Part shown: positions 17,133 to 24,079 of the stretch, piece by piece
Layout: every line of letters begins with the position of its first letter
Position numbering within the stretch: position 1 is the stretch's first letter
NCBI GenBank assembly: GCA_021323335.1
Contig: JAJTCN010000070.1
Location: 1 to 34,258 of the forward strand
DNA from: Ramlibacter sp.
GTDB lineage: Bacteria > Pseudomonadota > Gammaproteobacteria > Burkholderiales > Burkholderiaceae_C
DNA: 34,258 nt
Direction of reading: 5' to 3'
Position numbers and translations under genes: made by a program
The notes under the pieces: generated by a model
What the model saw: only the letters and a program-made list of their open reading frames with translations
The model's database searches: none
Told to the model about the DNA's origin: nothing

Positions 17133-17469
17133 TGCCGCACGTCGCCGCCCGCGGCCGCGGCCGCCGCACCATGAACGAGATCAACATGGTCCCGTTCATC
17201 GACGTGATGCTGGTGCTGCTGATCATCTTCATGGTGTGTCGAAGGACGAGACGCTGCAGCTCAAGAACGGCGACAAGACGCAGGCGATGAACCTGAAGGA
17301 CATCGCACCCGCCGTGCTGCAGGCGCAGTCGGGCCAGGCCGCGGGCAGCGTGGCGGTGGTGATCAGCGCCGACCGCAACGTGAAGTACGAAACCGTGGTC
17401 AAGGTGATGGACACGCTGCAGCGCGCCGGCGTCGAACGCGTCGGCCTGTCCGTGCAGCTGGCGCCCTGA
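17132..17469 (+). pseudogene. tolR: tolR interrupted by an internal deletion and frameshift
   Basis: TolR is the second motor subunit of Tol-Pal. The first part, from ATG 17132 (sharing bases with the tolQ stop), is normal: RRTMNEINMVPFIDVMLVLL-IIFMV, with the membrane Asp retained. After GTG at 17234-17236 the sequence jumps directly to the periplasmic VSKDETLQLKNGDKT segment, which lies in another frame (17236-17469); the first frame stops at 17288-17290 after 52 residues. The usual TAPLITPS...VGKA segment of about 29 residues is missing, an estimated loss near 88 bp. The C-terminal half (VVISADRNVKYE, VMDTLQRAGVERVGLSV) is intact. Either a real inactivation or an assembly/sequencing error in GC-rich DNA. 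Confidence 0.88.
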
Positions 17470-17487
17470 CGGCGACCGCGGGTCCGC

Positions 17488-18474
17488 ATGCACGCCACCG
17501 CCGACCGCCTCGACTTCGCGCCGCCACCGCAGCCGGGGCTGGCGCGCTCTTTCGGCCTGGCGGTGGCCGCGCACCTGCTGCTCGTCGCCGCGCTGATGCA
17601 CGGCCTGCAATGGAAGACCGACCCCCAGAACAGCGTGGCCGAGGCTGAACTCTGGGCCAGCCTGCCGCAGCAGGCGGCGCCGCGCGAGGTCGTGCAGCCG
17701 CCCCCACCCCCTCCGCCCCCCGCGCCGGTGGTGCAGGCCCCTCCTCCGCCGCCGCCGCCGGTGGTGAAGGCGCCGCCGCGGCCCGAGCCGCCCGTGCAGC
17801 GCCAGCCGGACATCGCCCTGGAGCGCGAGAAGCAGCGGCGCGAGCGGGAGCTGGAAAGGCGCGAACTGGAACGGCGCGAGCGCGAGCTGGAGAAGCGCGA
17901 GCTCGAGAAGCAGAAGCAGGCGGAACTGGCGCGCGAGCGCGAGCGCGAGCGCGACCAGCGCCGCAAGCTGGAAGCGCAGAAGAAGCAGCGCGAGGAAGAG
18001 GCCGCCCGCAAGAAGGAAGAACAGGCGCGGGTCGCCGCCGAGGCCAGGCGCAAGGAAGAAGCCGACCGCAAGCGCAGGGAGGAACAGGAAGCGCGCGAGG
18101 CGGCCAGGATGGCCAAGCAGCGCGAGGAGAACCTGCGGCGCATCCAGTCCATGGCCGGCACCGGCGCCCCGGATGCGACCGGCACGGCTGCCCGATCCGC
18201 GGGACCGTCCAGCAGCTATGCGGGGCGCATCGCCGCCCTCATCAAGCGCAACACCCGCTTCGTGGAAAGCGTACCGGGCGACCCGCCCGTGGAAGTGGAG
18301 ATCCGGCTCGCGCCGGACGGCACCATCGTCGGTCAGCGCATCAGGAAGTCCAGCGGGAACGCGGCGCGGGACGACGCCGTGCTGCGCGGCATCCAGGCCA
18401 CCGAAAGGCTGCCCCGCGACGTGGACGGCCGCATCCACACGCCCATCATCATCTCGGTGCGCCAGTCCGGCTGA
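17488..18474 (+). CDS. tolA: Tol-Pal system protein TolA
   Basis: Inner-membrane-anchored protein spanning the periplasm, linking the TolQR motor to Pal and TolB. The 328 residues comprise a short N-terminus, one membrane helix (about 22-38, FGLAVAAHLLLVAALM), a proline-rich stretch (about 70-95), a charged Arg/Glu/Lys/Ala coiled coil (about 108-225) and a C-terminal TolA/TonB-like domain (about 240-328) with YAGRIAALIKRNTRF and VEVEIRLAPDGTIVGQRI. ATG 17488 lies 18 bp after tolR. tolB and pal do not follow. Confidence 0.95.
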   Translation: MHATADRLDFAPPPQPGLARSFGLAVAAHLLLVAALMHGLQWKTDPQNSVAEAELWASLPQQAAPREVVQPPPPPPPPAPVVQAPPPPPPPVVKAPPRPEPPVQRQPDIALEREKQRRERELERRELERRERELEKRELEKQKQAELARERERERDQRRKLEAQKKQREEEAARKKEEQARVAAEARRKEEADRKRREEQEAREAARMAKQREENLRRIQSMAGTGAPDATGTAARSAGPSSSYAGRIAALIKRNTRFVESVPGDPPVEVEIRLAPDGTIVGQRIRKSSGNAARDDAVLRGIQATERLPRDVDGRIHTPIIISVRQSG

Positions 18475-18476
18475 CC

Positions 18477-18503
18477 GCCCATCCGCGACGCACGGGGCTT
18501 TTT
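18477..18503 (+). terminator. Weak hairpin plus T5 just after tolA
   Basis: GCC...CCG (18477-18485) can pair with CGG-GGC (18493-18498) with a 3-base bulge, followed by TTTTT at 18499-18503. It starts two bases after the tolA stop. Stem is short, so strength is uncertain. Confidence 0.3.
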
Positions 18504-18557
18504 GTTGCTTGCCGCCTTGGGGTGTGCGCGCAGCGGGCCTTACGCGGTATTCCTACA

Positions 18558-18602
18558 CCCGGCCTGCAATCCCCGTATTCAAAGGCCGGGACGCTCTTTT
18601 TT
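18558..18602 (+). terminator. Intrinsic-terminator-like hairpin between tolA and the TauD-like gene
   Basis: CCCGGCC (18558-18564) and GGCCGGG (18584-18590) form a perfect 7-bp stem with a 19-base loop, followed after six bases by TTTTTT at 18597-18602. It would isolate tolA from the gene pair downstream. Confidence 0.5.
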
Positions 18603-18719
18603 CGATAGCACCCTCTGCAACGGCGCGTAACTTGATGCCTTGCCCCTAGGCGTGCGCGAAACACTTCCCCACACTTGCAGAGCCCAGCCGTGGCATGGAA
18701 GCCGGCATTGGGCAGGGTT

Positions 18720-18725
18720 GGGAGG
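18720..18725 (+). promoter_or_regulatory. Ribosome-binding site that decides the TauD-like start
   Basis: GGGAGG, eight bases before ATG 18734. An in-frame ATG at 18695 has no such site and would add 13 unconserved residues. Confidence 0.6.
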
Positions 18726-18733
18726 CTCTCGCA

Positions 18734-19516
18734 ATGGTTCGGCATACCCCTCTGTGCACCAGTTTCGGCGCGGAGATCCACGGCATCGACCTGCCGCGCA
18801 TCACGGCGCCGCAGTTCCATCTCGTGTATGCGCTGTGGAAGCGCCACCATGTGGTGCTGTTCCGCGGCCAGCGCCTGGGCGACGGCGAGTTCGACCGTTT
18901 CGCCGCCCGCTTCGGCGAGATCGAAGCCGGCGCCGCGGCGGCGCACCCGGACACCGAATGGCACGCGGCCGGCGCCCACCTGGACCGCCCGCCGTTCGCC
19001 CAGTTGATGCACGCGCCGGAGCAGCCCGGGCGCGCCGGACTCTGGTTCGCCAGCCTGTCGGCTGCCCTGCGCTCGATGCCGGCGGACCTGGCTTCGCGCC
19101 TGCGCCGGCTGGCGATGCGCCACGCCGGCAGCCTCGCGATGGCCGAGCCCATCGCCTTCGGCCGCGTTGCGAACGACGACCCGGTGCAGGTCACCGGCAG
19201 CGTGCACCCGGTGGTCGTCGTGCAGCCCGAAAGCGGCGAGCAGACGCTCTATCTCGGCAGCCGCCGCCACAGCTGGTTCGCGGGCCTGGCGCCCGACGAA
19301 TCCGAGCGGCTGCTGAACATCGTCTGGAGCTATGCCACGGCGCCCGCCGTCACCCTGCACCACGCCTGGCAGCCGGGCGACGTGCTGCTCTGGAACAACC
19401 TCACCACCCTCCACCGGCACGACCCGTCCCCGCCGAAGGCGGCGCGGCGGCCGCGGCACGCGCAGGTCGCGGGCCGCTATGTCCTCACTTCCCCGATCCA
19501 ACAGGAGGCAGCATGA
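18734..19516 (+). CDS. TauD/TfdA-family protein with H-x-A instead of H-x-D iron motif
   Basis: A 260-residue protein of the iron/2-oxoglutarate dioxygenase superfamily of taurine/2,4-D dioxygenases. N-terminal part TSFGAEIHGIDLPRI and VVLFRGQRLGDGEF is typical. The metal site should be H-x-D...H: the protein has EWHAAG (His77, Ala79) where TauD proteins have HTD, then the distal His227 in LLWNNLTTLHRHD, and an Arg-rich segment RRPRH for 2-oxoglutarate. The Asp-to-Ala change is the one known in iron/2OG halogenases such as SyrB2, but also in inactive homologues. Substrate unknown. It shares ATGA with the next gene, so the two act together. Confidence 0.8.
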   Translation: MVRHTPLCTSFGAEIHGIDLPRITAPQFHLVYALWKRHHVVLFRGQRLGDGEFDRFAARFGEIEAGAAAAHPDTEWHAAGAHLDRPPFAQLMHAPEQPGRAGLWFASLSAALRSMPADLASRLRRLAMRHAGSLAMAEPIAFGRVANDDPVQVTGSVHPVVVVQPESGEQTLYLGSRRHSWFAGLAPDESERLLNIVWSYATAPAVTLHHAWQPGDVLLWNNLTTLHRHDPSPPKAARRPRHAQVAGRYVLTSPIQQEAA

Positions 19517-20724
19517 AGCAGTTCCATGTCATTTTCGGTGCCGCGATGCTCCTCGCCGGGACGGCGCAGGCCGCGCCGGCCCAGCCGTCCGCGGCTTCAC
19601 CGGCGCCGTTGCGCGTCCTGGTCAACCCCGGCGACAGCAGCGAGCAGTCGCGCTACGCGCTGTACACGGCGTGGCGCTCCGCCGTGGAGCAGGCGTTGCG
19701 CAAGCCCGCGGGCGGCGGCGCCCAGATCGCCCTGTCGACGGATGCAACGGCGGACCTGGGCTCCACGCGCGCCGGGGTGCATGACATCTTCGTCGGCCCG
19801 GCCCACGTGGTGGGCAGCGCCGTGCGTTACGGCTACCTGCCGGTGGTGGGGCTGGGCAAGCCCGTGCAGGCCGTCCTGGTGACGCTGCGCGAGGCCAGCA
19901 TCAGCGACCTTGCCAACGCGCAGGGCAAGCGCCTGGGGCTGCCGCTGCAGGACAGCGTCGTGACCTACCTGGTGCGCGGGGAGGTGAACGCCGCCAACAC
20001 CAGCATCAAGCGGCACTTCTCGTCGGTCTACGAAACGCGGTACCAGGACGCGCTGCTGCCCTGCCTGCAGGTGCGCCGCTGCGACGTGGTGGCGGTGGAG
20101 AAGGCCGTGTTCGACCGCTGGGTGGCCGCCGGCGAGCCGGTGAAGGCCGTGATGCAGTCCAAGCCCGTGCCCGGCCTCAGCGTCGCCATCAAGAAGGGCT
20201 CGCGCACCAGCGCGGAAGCGCTGCGCGATGCGCTGGCCGACGCCGCGCCCTTCGCCGAACTGCTGCGCATGGAGAACGCCCGCGCCGTCGCCAACACCGC
20301 CGAGGACTTCAAGTACGTGGCCACGCTCGGCTACTTCACGCCGCGCGCCCTGCCCGGCGCCACCGTCGTCGATGCGCCGAAGGTGGCCCAGTTGCTGCAG
20401 GCGGGCGCCACTTACGTGGACACGCGCACCGAGGTCGAATTCAAGGCCGGCCAGGTGCCCGGCGCGATCCTGGTGCCGTACGTCGAGAAGAGCGCGAAGG
20501 ACGCCGACTTCGACGCCGCGCAGGACAAGTTCGACGTCGCGCGCCTCGGTCCCGACCGCAACGCGCAACTGATCTTCGCCTGCAACGGGCCCGAGTGCTG
20601 GAAGAGCTTCAAGGCCACCCAGGCCGCGATCAAGGCCGGCTACAGCAAGGTGTACTGGTTCCGAGGCGGCTTTCCGGAGTGGCGCAGCTCCGGCATGAAG
20701 TTCGACGTCGCCGCGGCGCAGTGA
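19513..20724 (+). CDS. Secreted PhnD-like substrate-binding protein fused to a C-terminal rhodanese domain
   Basis: A 403-residue periplasmic protein. Signal peptide about 1-21 (MLLAGTAQAA). Residues about 35-270 resemble the PhnD/phosphonate-type binding proteins: PLRVLVNPGDSSEQ, HDIFVGPAHVVGSA, GLGKPVQAVLVT, KRLGLPLQDSVVTYLV. Residues about 290-400 form a rhodanese domain: YVDTRTEVEFKAGQVPGAILVPY and the active loop CNGPECWKS with Cys357 and Cys362. No ABC permease or ATPase is nearby, so it may be a sensor, chaperone or periplasmic sulfurtransferase and not part of a transporter. A GGAGG lies just before the ATG. The stop is 15 bp from a convergent gene. Confidence 0.82.
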   Translation: MKQFHVIFGAAMLLAGTAQAAPAQPSAASPAPLRVLVNPGDSSEQSRYALYTAWRSAVEQALRKPAGGGAQIALSTDATADLGSTRAGVHDIFVGPAHVVGSAVRYGYLPVVGLGKPVQAVLVTLREASISDLANAQGKRLGLPLQDSVVTYLVRGEVNAANTSIKRHFSSVYETRYQDALLPCLQVRRCDVVAVEKAVFDRWVAAGEPVKAVMQSKPVPGLSVAIKKGSRTSAEALRDALADAAPFAELLRMENARAVANTAEDFKYVATLGYFTPRALPGATVVDAPKVAQLLQAGATYVDTRTEVEFKAGQVPGAILVPYVEKSAKDADFDAAQDKFDVARLGPDRNAQLIFACNGPECWKSFKATQAAIKAGYSKVYWFRGGFPEWRSSGMKFDVAAAQ

Positions 20725-20739
20725 CGCCGGCGCCCAGGT

Positions 20740-21390
20740 TCAGGGCGCAGTCAGCGTGTACGTGACGACGTTGCCGTAGGTTCCCGCCGCCAGCGCGCCG
20801 GGGGTGTAGTTGGTCGAGTAGGTGTACGTGCCGCTCAGGCTGGACAGGGCGGTGACCGCCGCCGTCGTCGCTCCCGTGCAACTACCCAGGTTCGCGCCGG
20901 GATGGTTCACGCCGGTCGCCGCGACGAGGATGTTGTTGCGCCCCGGCACGCCGCCCGCCGTCGTGCCGCCCACCGCGAACGCGGTCGCGCCTGCGAGCGC
21001 CGACAGCGAGCACGTGAGCTGGGTTCCGGTGACGTTGGTGAACATCTCCACGGTGACGGCGCCCGCCGCGGACGCGGGATTGGTGGTGCTCGCGCGCGTG
21101 GTCAGCCCGGGGATCGCGCCGGTGTAGCTTTGCGAATTGCCGGCGGCCAGGTCGGGCGTGATGCCCACGCGGAAGTCCACGCTGGTCGACGTTCCGTCGG
21201 CAGCGCCGACGCGCAGCAGGACGAACTTGTAGATGTTCACCTGGAAGTCCAGCTCCACCGTCGCCGTCCTCGTCCCGCCGTTGCCGTTGGCGGTGTCCTG
21301 GTCGGCATGCCCGCTGGGCACGGCGAGCGCGAGCGCCGCTGCCAGCGACGCCAGCGAGCGCGTTCGGGCGAGCCGGCCGGCTGCGGTCAC
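20740..21390 (-). CDS. Secreted beta-rich subunit (pilin-like), third paralogue
   Basis: A 216-residue secreted protein, last gene of the six-gene operon. GTG 21390 overlaps the chaperone stop (GTGA). Signal peptide about 1-30 (SLASLAAALALAVPSGHA). Then VELDFQVNIYKFVLLRVGAADG, VDFRVGI, a two-cysteine core (LTCSLSALAGATAF and LGSCTG) and a C-terminal strand GTYGNVVTYTLTAP. These blocks align by eye with the protein at 23357-24019 (VPKIVILRVGNA; TLTCAIGALAGTTAF; TFGLTVTYTATAP), so they are paralogues. Alternating hydrophobic residues at the C-terminus are as in subunits held by PapD-like chaperones. Family assignment (spore-coat-U or DUF4402-like) is not certain. Confidence 0.75.
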   Translation of the reverse strand: MTAAGRLARTRSLASLAAALALAVPSGHADQDTANGNGGTRTATVELDFQVNIYKFVLLRVGAADGTSTSVDFRVGITPDLAAGNSQSYTGAIPGLTTRASTTNPASAAGAVTVEMFTNVTGTQLTCSLSALAGATAFAVGGTTAGGVPGRNNILVAATGVNHPGANLGSCTGATTAAVTALSSLSGTYTYSTNYTPGALAAGTYGNVVTYTLTAP

Positions 21391-22196
21391 TTGAACTCCG
21401 CCTCCACCTTGAAGCTGCCGTTCTCCCAGTCCAGCCTGCCGCTGGCCTGGATGGGAAAGGCAGGCTCGTCCAGCTTCTGGTTCGCGACGTTCGTCCGCGC
21501 GGTGAAGGCCAGCGTGCGCGTCTGCCCCGGCAGCAGCGGCGAGGCGTCCGGCACCAGTTCGAATTTCTGCCCCCGCGCATCGGTCGCATCCAGCGCGCCG
21601 TCGAGGCGGCCGTGCGCGTCGCCCTTGTTGGTGATGGTGACCGTCGGCAGCCGCCGGCCCCGCACCGGCTGGGTCGACAGGTTCTCGACTTCCAGCTTCG
21701 GCTGCGCGCCGTTCACCGCGATATAGACGGCGATGGCGATGCGGCCGCTCACCGGCAGGCTGACTGCCGCGCCGTCGGAGCCGAGCTTGCTGGTGGCCGC
21801 CGGCTCCGCGCCTTCCAGCGCGATCATGAAGCGGCATTCGCCGCGCGGCGCATCCGGCGGGATGTCGACCTGGAACCGGTACGAGCCCCGGGCGCGGGAG
21901 CCCAGGGTCAGGCGGCGGCGTTCCAGCGTGACCCAGGGGCGGCAGCTGCCGGCGCGCAGCTCCTCGCTGTAGCTGATGCCGCCTTCCGGCGTCATGTTCC
22001 AGTCCAGCGTGCGCACGGCGACGTCCGCCGGCTGGTCGCTCACGTTCTGCAGGGTCAGCGACTGCCCGACCCGCGCGCCGGCCTTGGCGGTCAATTCGAA
22101 GCGCGACGGCGCGACGCCCAATTCGAAGGGCCCGGCGCCGGCCCACAGCGGCAGCAGCAGCCCCAGTGCGCCCGCCCAACGTTGCATCGCCCTCAT
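21387..22196 (-). CDS. PapD-like periplasmic chaperone
   Basis: A 269-residue secreted protein. Signal peptide about 1-23 (WAGALGLLLPLWAGA). N-terminal immunoglobulin-like domain FELGVAPSRFELTAKAGARV and SLTLQNVSDQPADVAVRTLDW (about 25-65), then VTLERRRLTLGSRARGSYRF and IPPDAPRGECRFMIAL (about 92-130), which fit the beta-sandwich of fimbrial chaperones; a second sandwich follows with SGRIAIAVYI and VTITNKGDAHG. Expected role: hold the exported subunits of this operon. The ATG at 22196 overlaps the upstream stop; a second ATG nine bases later is possible. Classical G1-strand donor residues were not identified. Confidence 0.75.
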   Translation of the reverse strand: MRAMQRWAGALGLLLPLWAGAGPFELGVAPSRFELTAKAGARVGQSLTLQNVSDQPADVAVRTLDWNMTPEGGISYSEELRAGSCRPWVTLERRRLTLGSRARGSYRFQVDIPPDAPRGECRFMIALEGAEPAATSKLGSDGAAVSLPVSGRIAIAVYIAVNGAQPKLEVENLSTQPVRGRRLPTVTITNKGDAHGRLDGALDATDARGQKFELVPDASPLLPGQTRTLAFTARTNVANQKLDEPAFPIQASGRLDWENGSFKVEAEFK

Positions 22197-22699
22197 CGCG
22201 TCACCTCGATCTCGAAATACGATTCCACCGACAATCCGCCTTGCGGGCGCAGCATCAGCTCGCTCAACCTGACTTCCATCGTGAGGTCCAGCGACTCCCG
22301 CATCACCGGGTCGCGGACCACGCCGCTCCACACCAGCCGGCGCTCGCCGCCGCGCGCGCTGCCATCCGCGAACATGCCATTGCCCCGCCACGTCATGCGC
22401 AGGCCGGCCGGCGAACGCAGGCCCTGCACCGGCGCCGGCACCACGTAGTAGATGCGCGCCCGCTTGCCCACGTAGGGCGCGGTCGCCAGCCGGTATTCGA
22501 CGCGGCCGAAGCGCGAGATGCCGTACTGCGGCACGGCGTCACCCAGCATGTCGTCCAGCGGCCGCCCATGCTCCGACAGCACCTGCGGCGCAACCACCTG
22601 CGGCCGCGGCGACAGCGAATCGTCCAGGCGCGCGGTGAAAGCAGCGGCGGCCCACGGCATGCACGCCGCCACGACGACGGCCAGGACACGACGGCTCAT
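22193..22699 (-). CDS. Small secreted protein of unknown family in the fibre-like operon
   Basis: A 168-residue protein with a signal peptide (about 1-20, VLAVVVAACMPWAAAAF) and no family I recognise. Later parts are beta-rich: YGISRFGRVEYRLATAPYVG, ARIYYVVPAPVQGLRSPAGL, LRMTWRGNGMFADGS and a charged C-terminus SVESYFEIEVTR. Its start and stop overlap both neighbours as ATGA, so its production is coupled to a subunit and the chaperone. It could be a minor subunit, an adaptor or a periplasmic assembly factor. Confidence 0.7.
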   Translation of the reverse strand: MSRRVLAVVVAACMPWAAAAFTARLDDSLSPRPQVVAPQVLSEHGRPLDDMLGDAVPQYGISRFGRVEYRLATAPYVGKRARIYYVVPAPVQGLRSPAGLRMTWRGNGMFADGSARGGERRLVWSGVVRDPVMRESLDLTMEVRLSELMLRPQGGLSVESYFEIEVTR

Positions 22700-23340
22700 G
22701 GCAGCGTGACGGTGTAGGTCACCCTCCCGGTGTAGCGCCCCGCGGCACGGGGCGCGGCATTGGCGTACGAGAAGCTCAGGTTGTTGGTCACCAGGTAGGT
22801 GCCGCCGACGAAGCCGCCGAAGAAACCGTTGAAGGTGACGGGGCCGAGGATGGTGGAAGTGCCGCCGAGGGTGCCGTTGACGAAGTCGCCCGCGGCCGGA
22901 TTGGTGACCGTCCAGCTGATCTCCGAGAACGGGATGGTTCCGCAGCCGGACAGGCAGGTCAGGTTGGCGGGCGAGGACACCGTCACGGTGATCTGCTGCG
23001 GCAGCACCGAGGCCGGCGCGCGCACCCGCAGGTAGATCGGGACCGCCCCGGTCGCGGCCGCCACGGGTACACCGTTGCCATGGGGATTGGGTGCCGCGGC
23101 CTGCACGTTGCCCACCGGGGGGCCGCCGACGTCGAAACGTACCACGTCGATCACGCCCGCCGTGGCCGTGCCCACGCGCAGGATCACGTCACGCACGCCG
23201 CCATAGCAGCAGGTGGTGGTGATCACCGACCCGGCGGGCCCCGCCGCGCACAGCACCGCCGCCGCCGCCAGCCCCTGGAAGAGCGGGCGTTTCGGTCGCC
23301 GGCATGCGAGCCGGCGGACGAGGCGGGAGGCGTCGGTCAA
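22696..23340 (-). CDS. Secreted beta-rich subunit (pilin-like), second paralogue
   Basis: A 214-residue secreted protein. TTG 23340 is chosen because AGGAAA precedes it by nine bases and it follows the upstream stop by 16 bp. Basic N-terminus and hydrophobic core (about 20-38) form a signal peptide. The mature protein starts with TTTCCYGGVRDVILRVGTA, with the same ILRVG-x-A element as its two paralogues, but has an extra Cys pair (ITTTCC) and a CLSGC motif in the middle, and it ends GRYTGRVTYTVTLP. It is glycine-rich (FNGFFGGFVGGTY). It may be a specialised, for instance terminal, subunit. Confidence 0.72.
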   Translation of the reverse strand: MTDASRLVRRLACRRPKRPLFQGLAAAAVLCAAGPAGSVITTTCCYGGVRDVILRVGTATAGVIDVVRFDVGGPPVGNVQAAAPNPHGNGVPVAAATGAVPIYLRVRAPASVLPQQITVTVSSPANLTCLSGCGTIPFSEISWTVTNPAAGDFVNGTLGGTSTILGPVTFNGFFGGFVGGTYLVTNNLSFSYANAAPRAAGRYTGRVTYTVTLP

Positions 23341-23356
23341 GGCAAGCGATTTCCTG

Positions 23357-24019
23357 TCAGGGCGCGGTGGCCGTGTACGTCACGGTCAAGCCGAAGGTGC
23401 CCGGGTTCAGGTCGGTCGGCGTCAGCGCGGAAGCGTAAGTGTACGTGCCGGCGTAGGCGGTCCGCTCCGTCAGCGTCTGGCTGTTGACGCCATCGCAGTC
23501 GGTCAGGTCGCCCGCGGCGCCCGGGTGCGGCAGCGGGGTGGCCCCGGCCACCGTGTAGGTGATGTCCGCCGTGCCCGGCACGCCGCCGGCGGTAGCGCCC
23601 GAGACGAAGGCGGTGGTGCCGGCAAGGGCGCCGATCGCGCAGGTCAGCGTGGTGGACGCCATGTTGGTCCATGCGCCCACGACCACGTCGCCCGCGGCGC
23701 CGGCCGGGTTGGTGCGCGTGATGGTCTCGGTCAGCGTGGGCGCGATGGCGCCCGTGTACGAGGCGCTGGCCTGCGGCGCCGCGAAGCCGGTGATGCCGTA
23801 GCTGAAGTCGATCTGCGGCACCGTGTTCGCGGCATTGCCGACCCGCAGGATCACGATCTTCGGCACCAGCACCCGGATGTTCACGCGCGCGGTTGCGACC
23901 GCGTCGGTGGCGCTGGTGCCGTCCTGGACACCGATCGTCTGCTCGGCGACGGCGGCGGTGCCGGCCAGCGCAAGCGCCGCGGCGACGGAGGCAAGGCGGT
24001 AGTTCGAAAGCTTTCTCAT
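23357..24019 (-). CDS. Secreted beta-rich subunit (pilin-like), first paralogue
   Basis: A 220-residue secreted protein with a clean signal peptide (LASVAAALALAGTAAVA, about 9-25). It has VPKIVILRVGNAANTV, IDFSYGI, TLTCAIGALAGTTAF, a second Cys in DLTDCDG and the C-terminal strand GTFGLTVTYTATAP. The Ala/Thr/Gly-rich beta composition and single disulfide resemble spore-coat-U/Csu-type or DUF4402-type exported subunits. The ATG has a good AAGGA site eight bases upstream, the strongest in the operon, which suits a major subunit. It follows the barrel gene after 60 bp. Confidence 0.77.
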   Translation of the reverse strand: MRKLSNYRLASVAAALALAGTAAVAEQTIGVQDGTSATDAVATARVNIRVLVPKIVILRVGNAANTVPQIDFSYGITGFAAPQASASYTGAIAPTLTETITRTNPAGAAGDVVVGAWTNMASTTLTCAIGALAGTTAFVSGATAGGVPGTADITYTVAGATPLPHPGAAGDLTDCDGVNSQTLTERTAYAGTYTYASALTPTDLNPGTFGLTVTYTATAP

Positions 24020-24079
24020 GGTTACGTCCTTTCAGTTAATGCTTAGGTGAATGTGACTAGGCGTGCGGGCCGAACTGCA

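Noticed and set aside
17236..17469. Independent small gene encoding the 77-residue VSKDET protein
   Set aside because: It is plainly the periplasmic half of TolR and its GTG has no ribosome-binding site; better explained as the second part of a broken tolR.
17800..18150. Short repeats rich in GCGCGAGC and GAGCGC
   Set aside because: These are codon-level repeats of the Arg/Glu/Lys coiled coil of TolA, not a separate DNA repeat.
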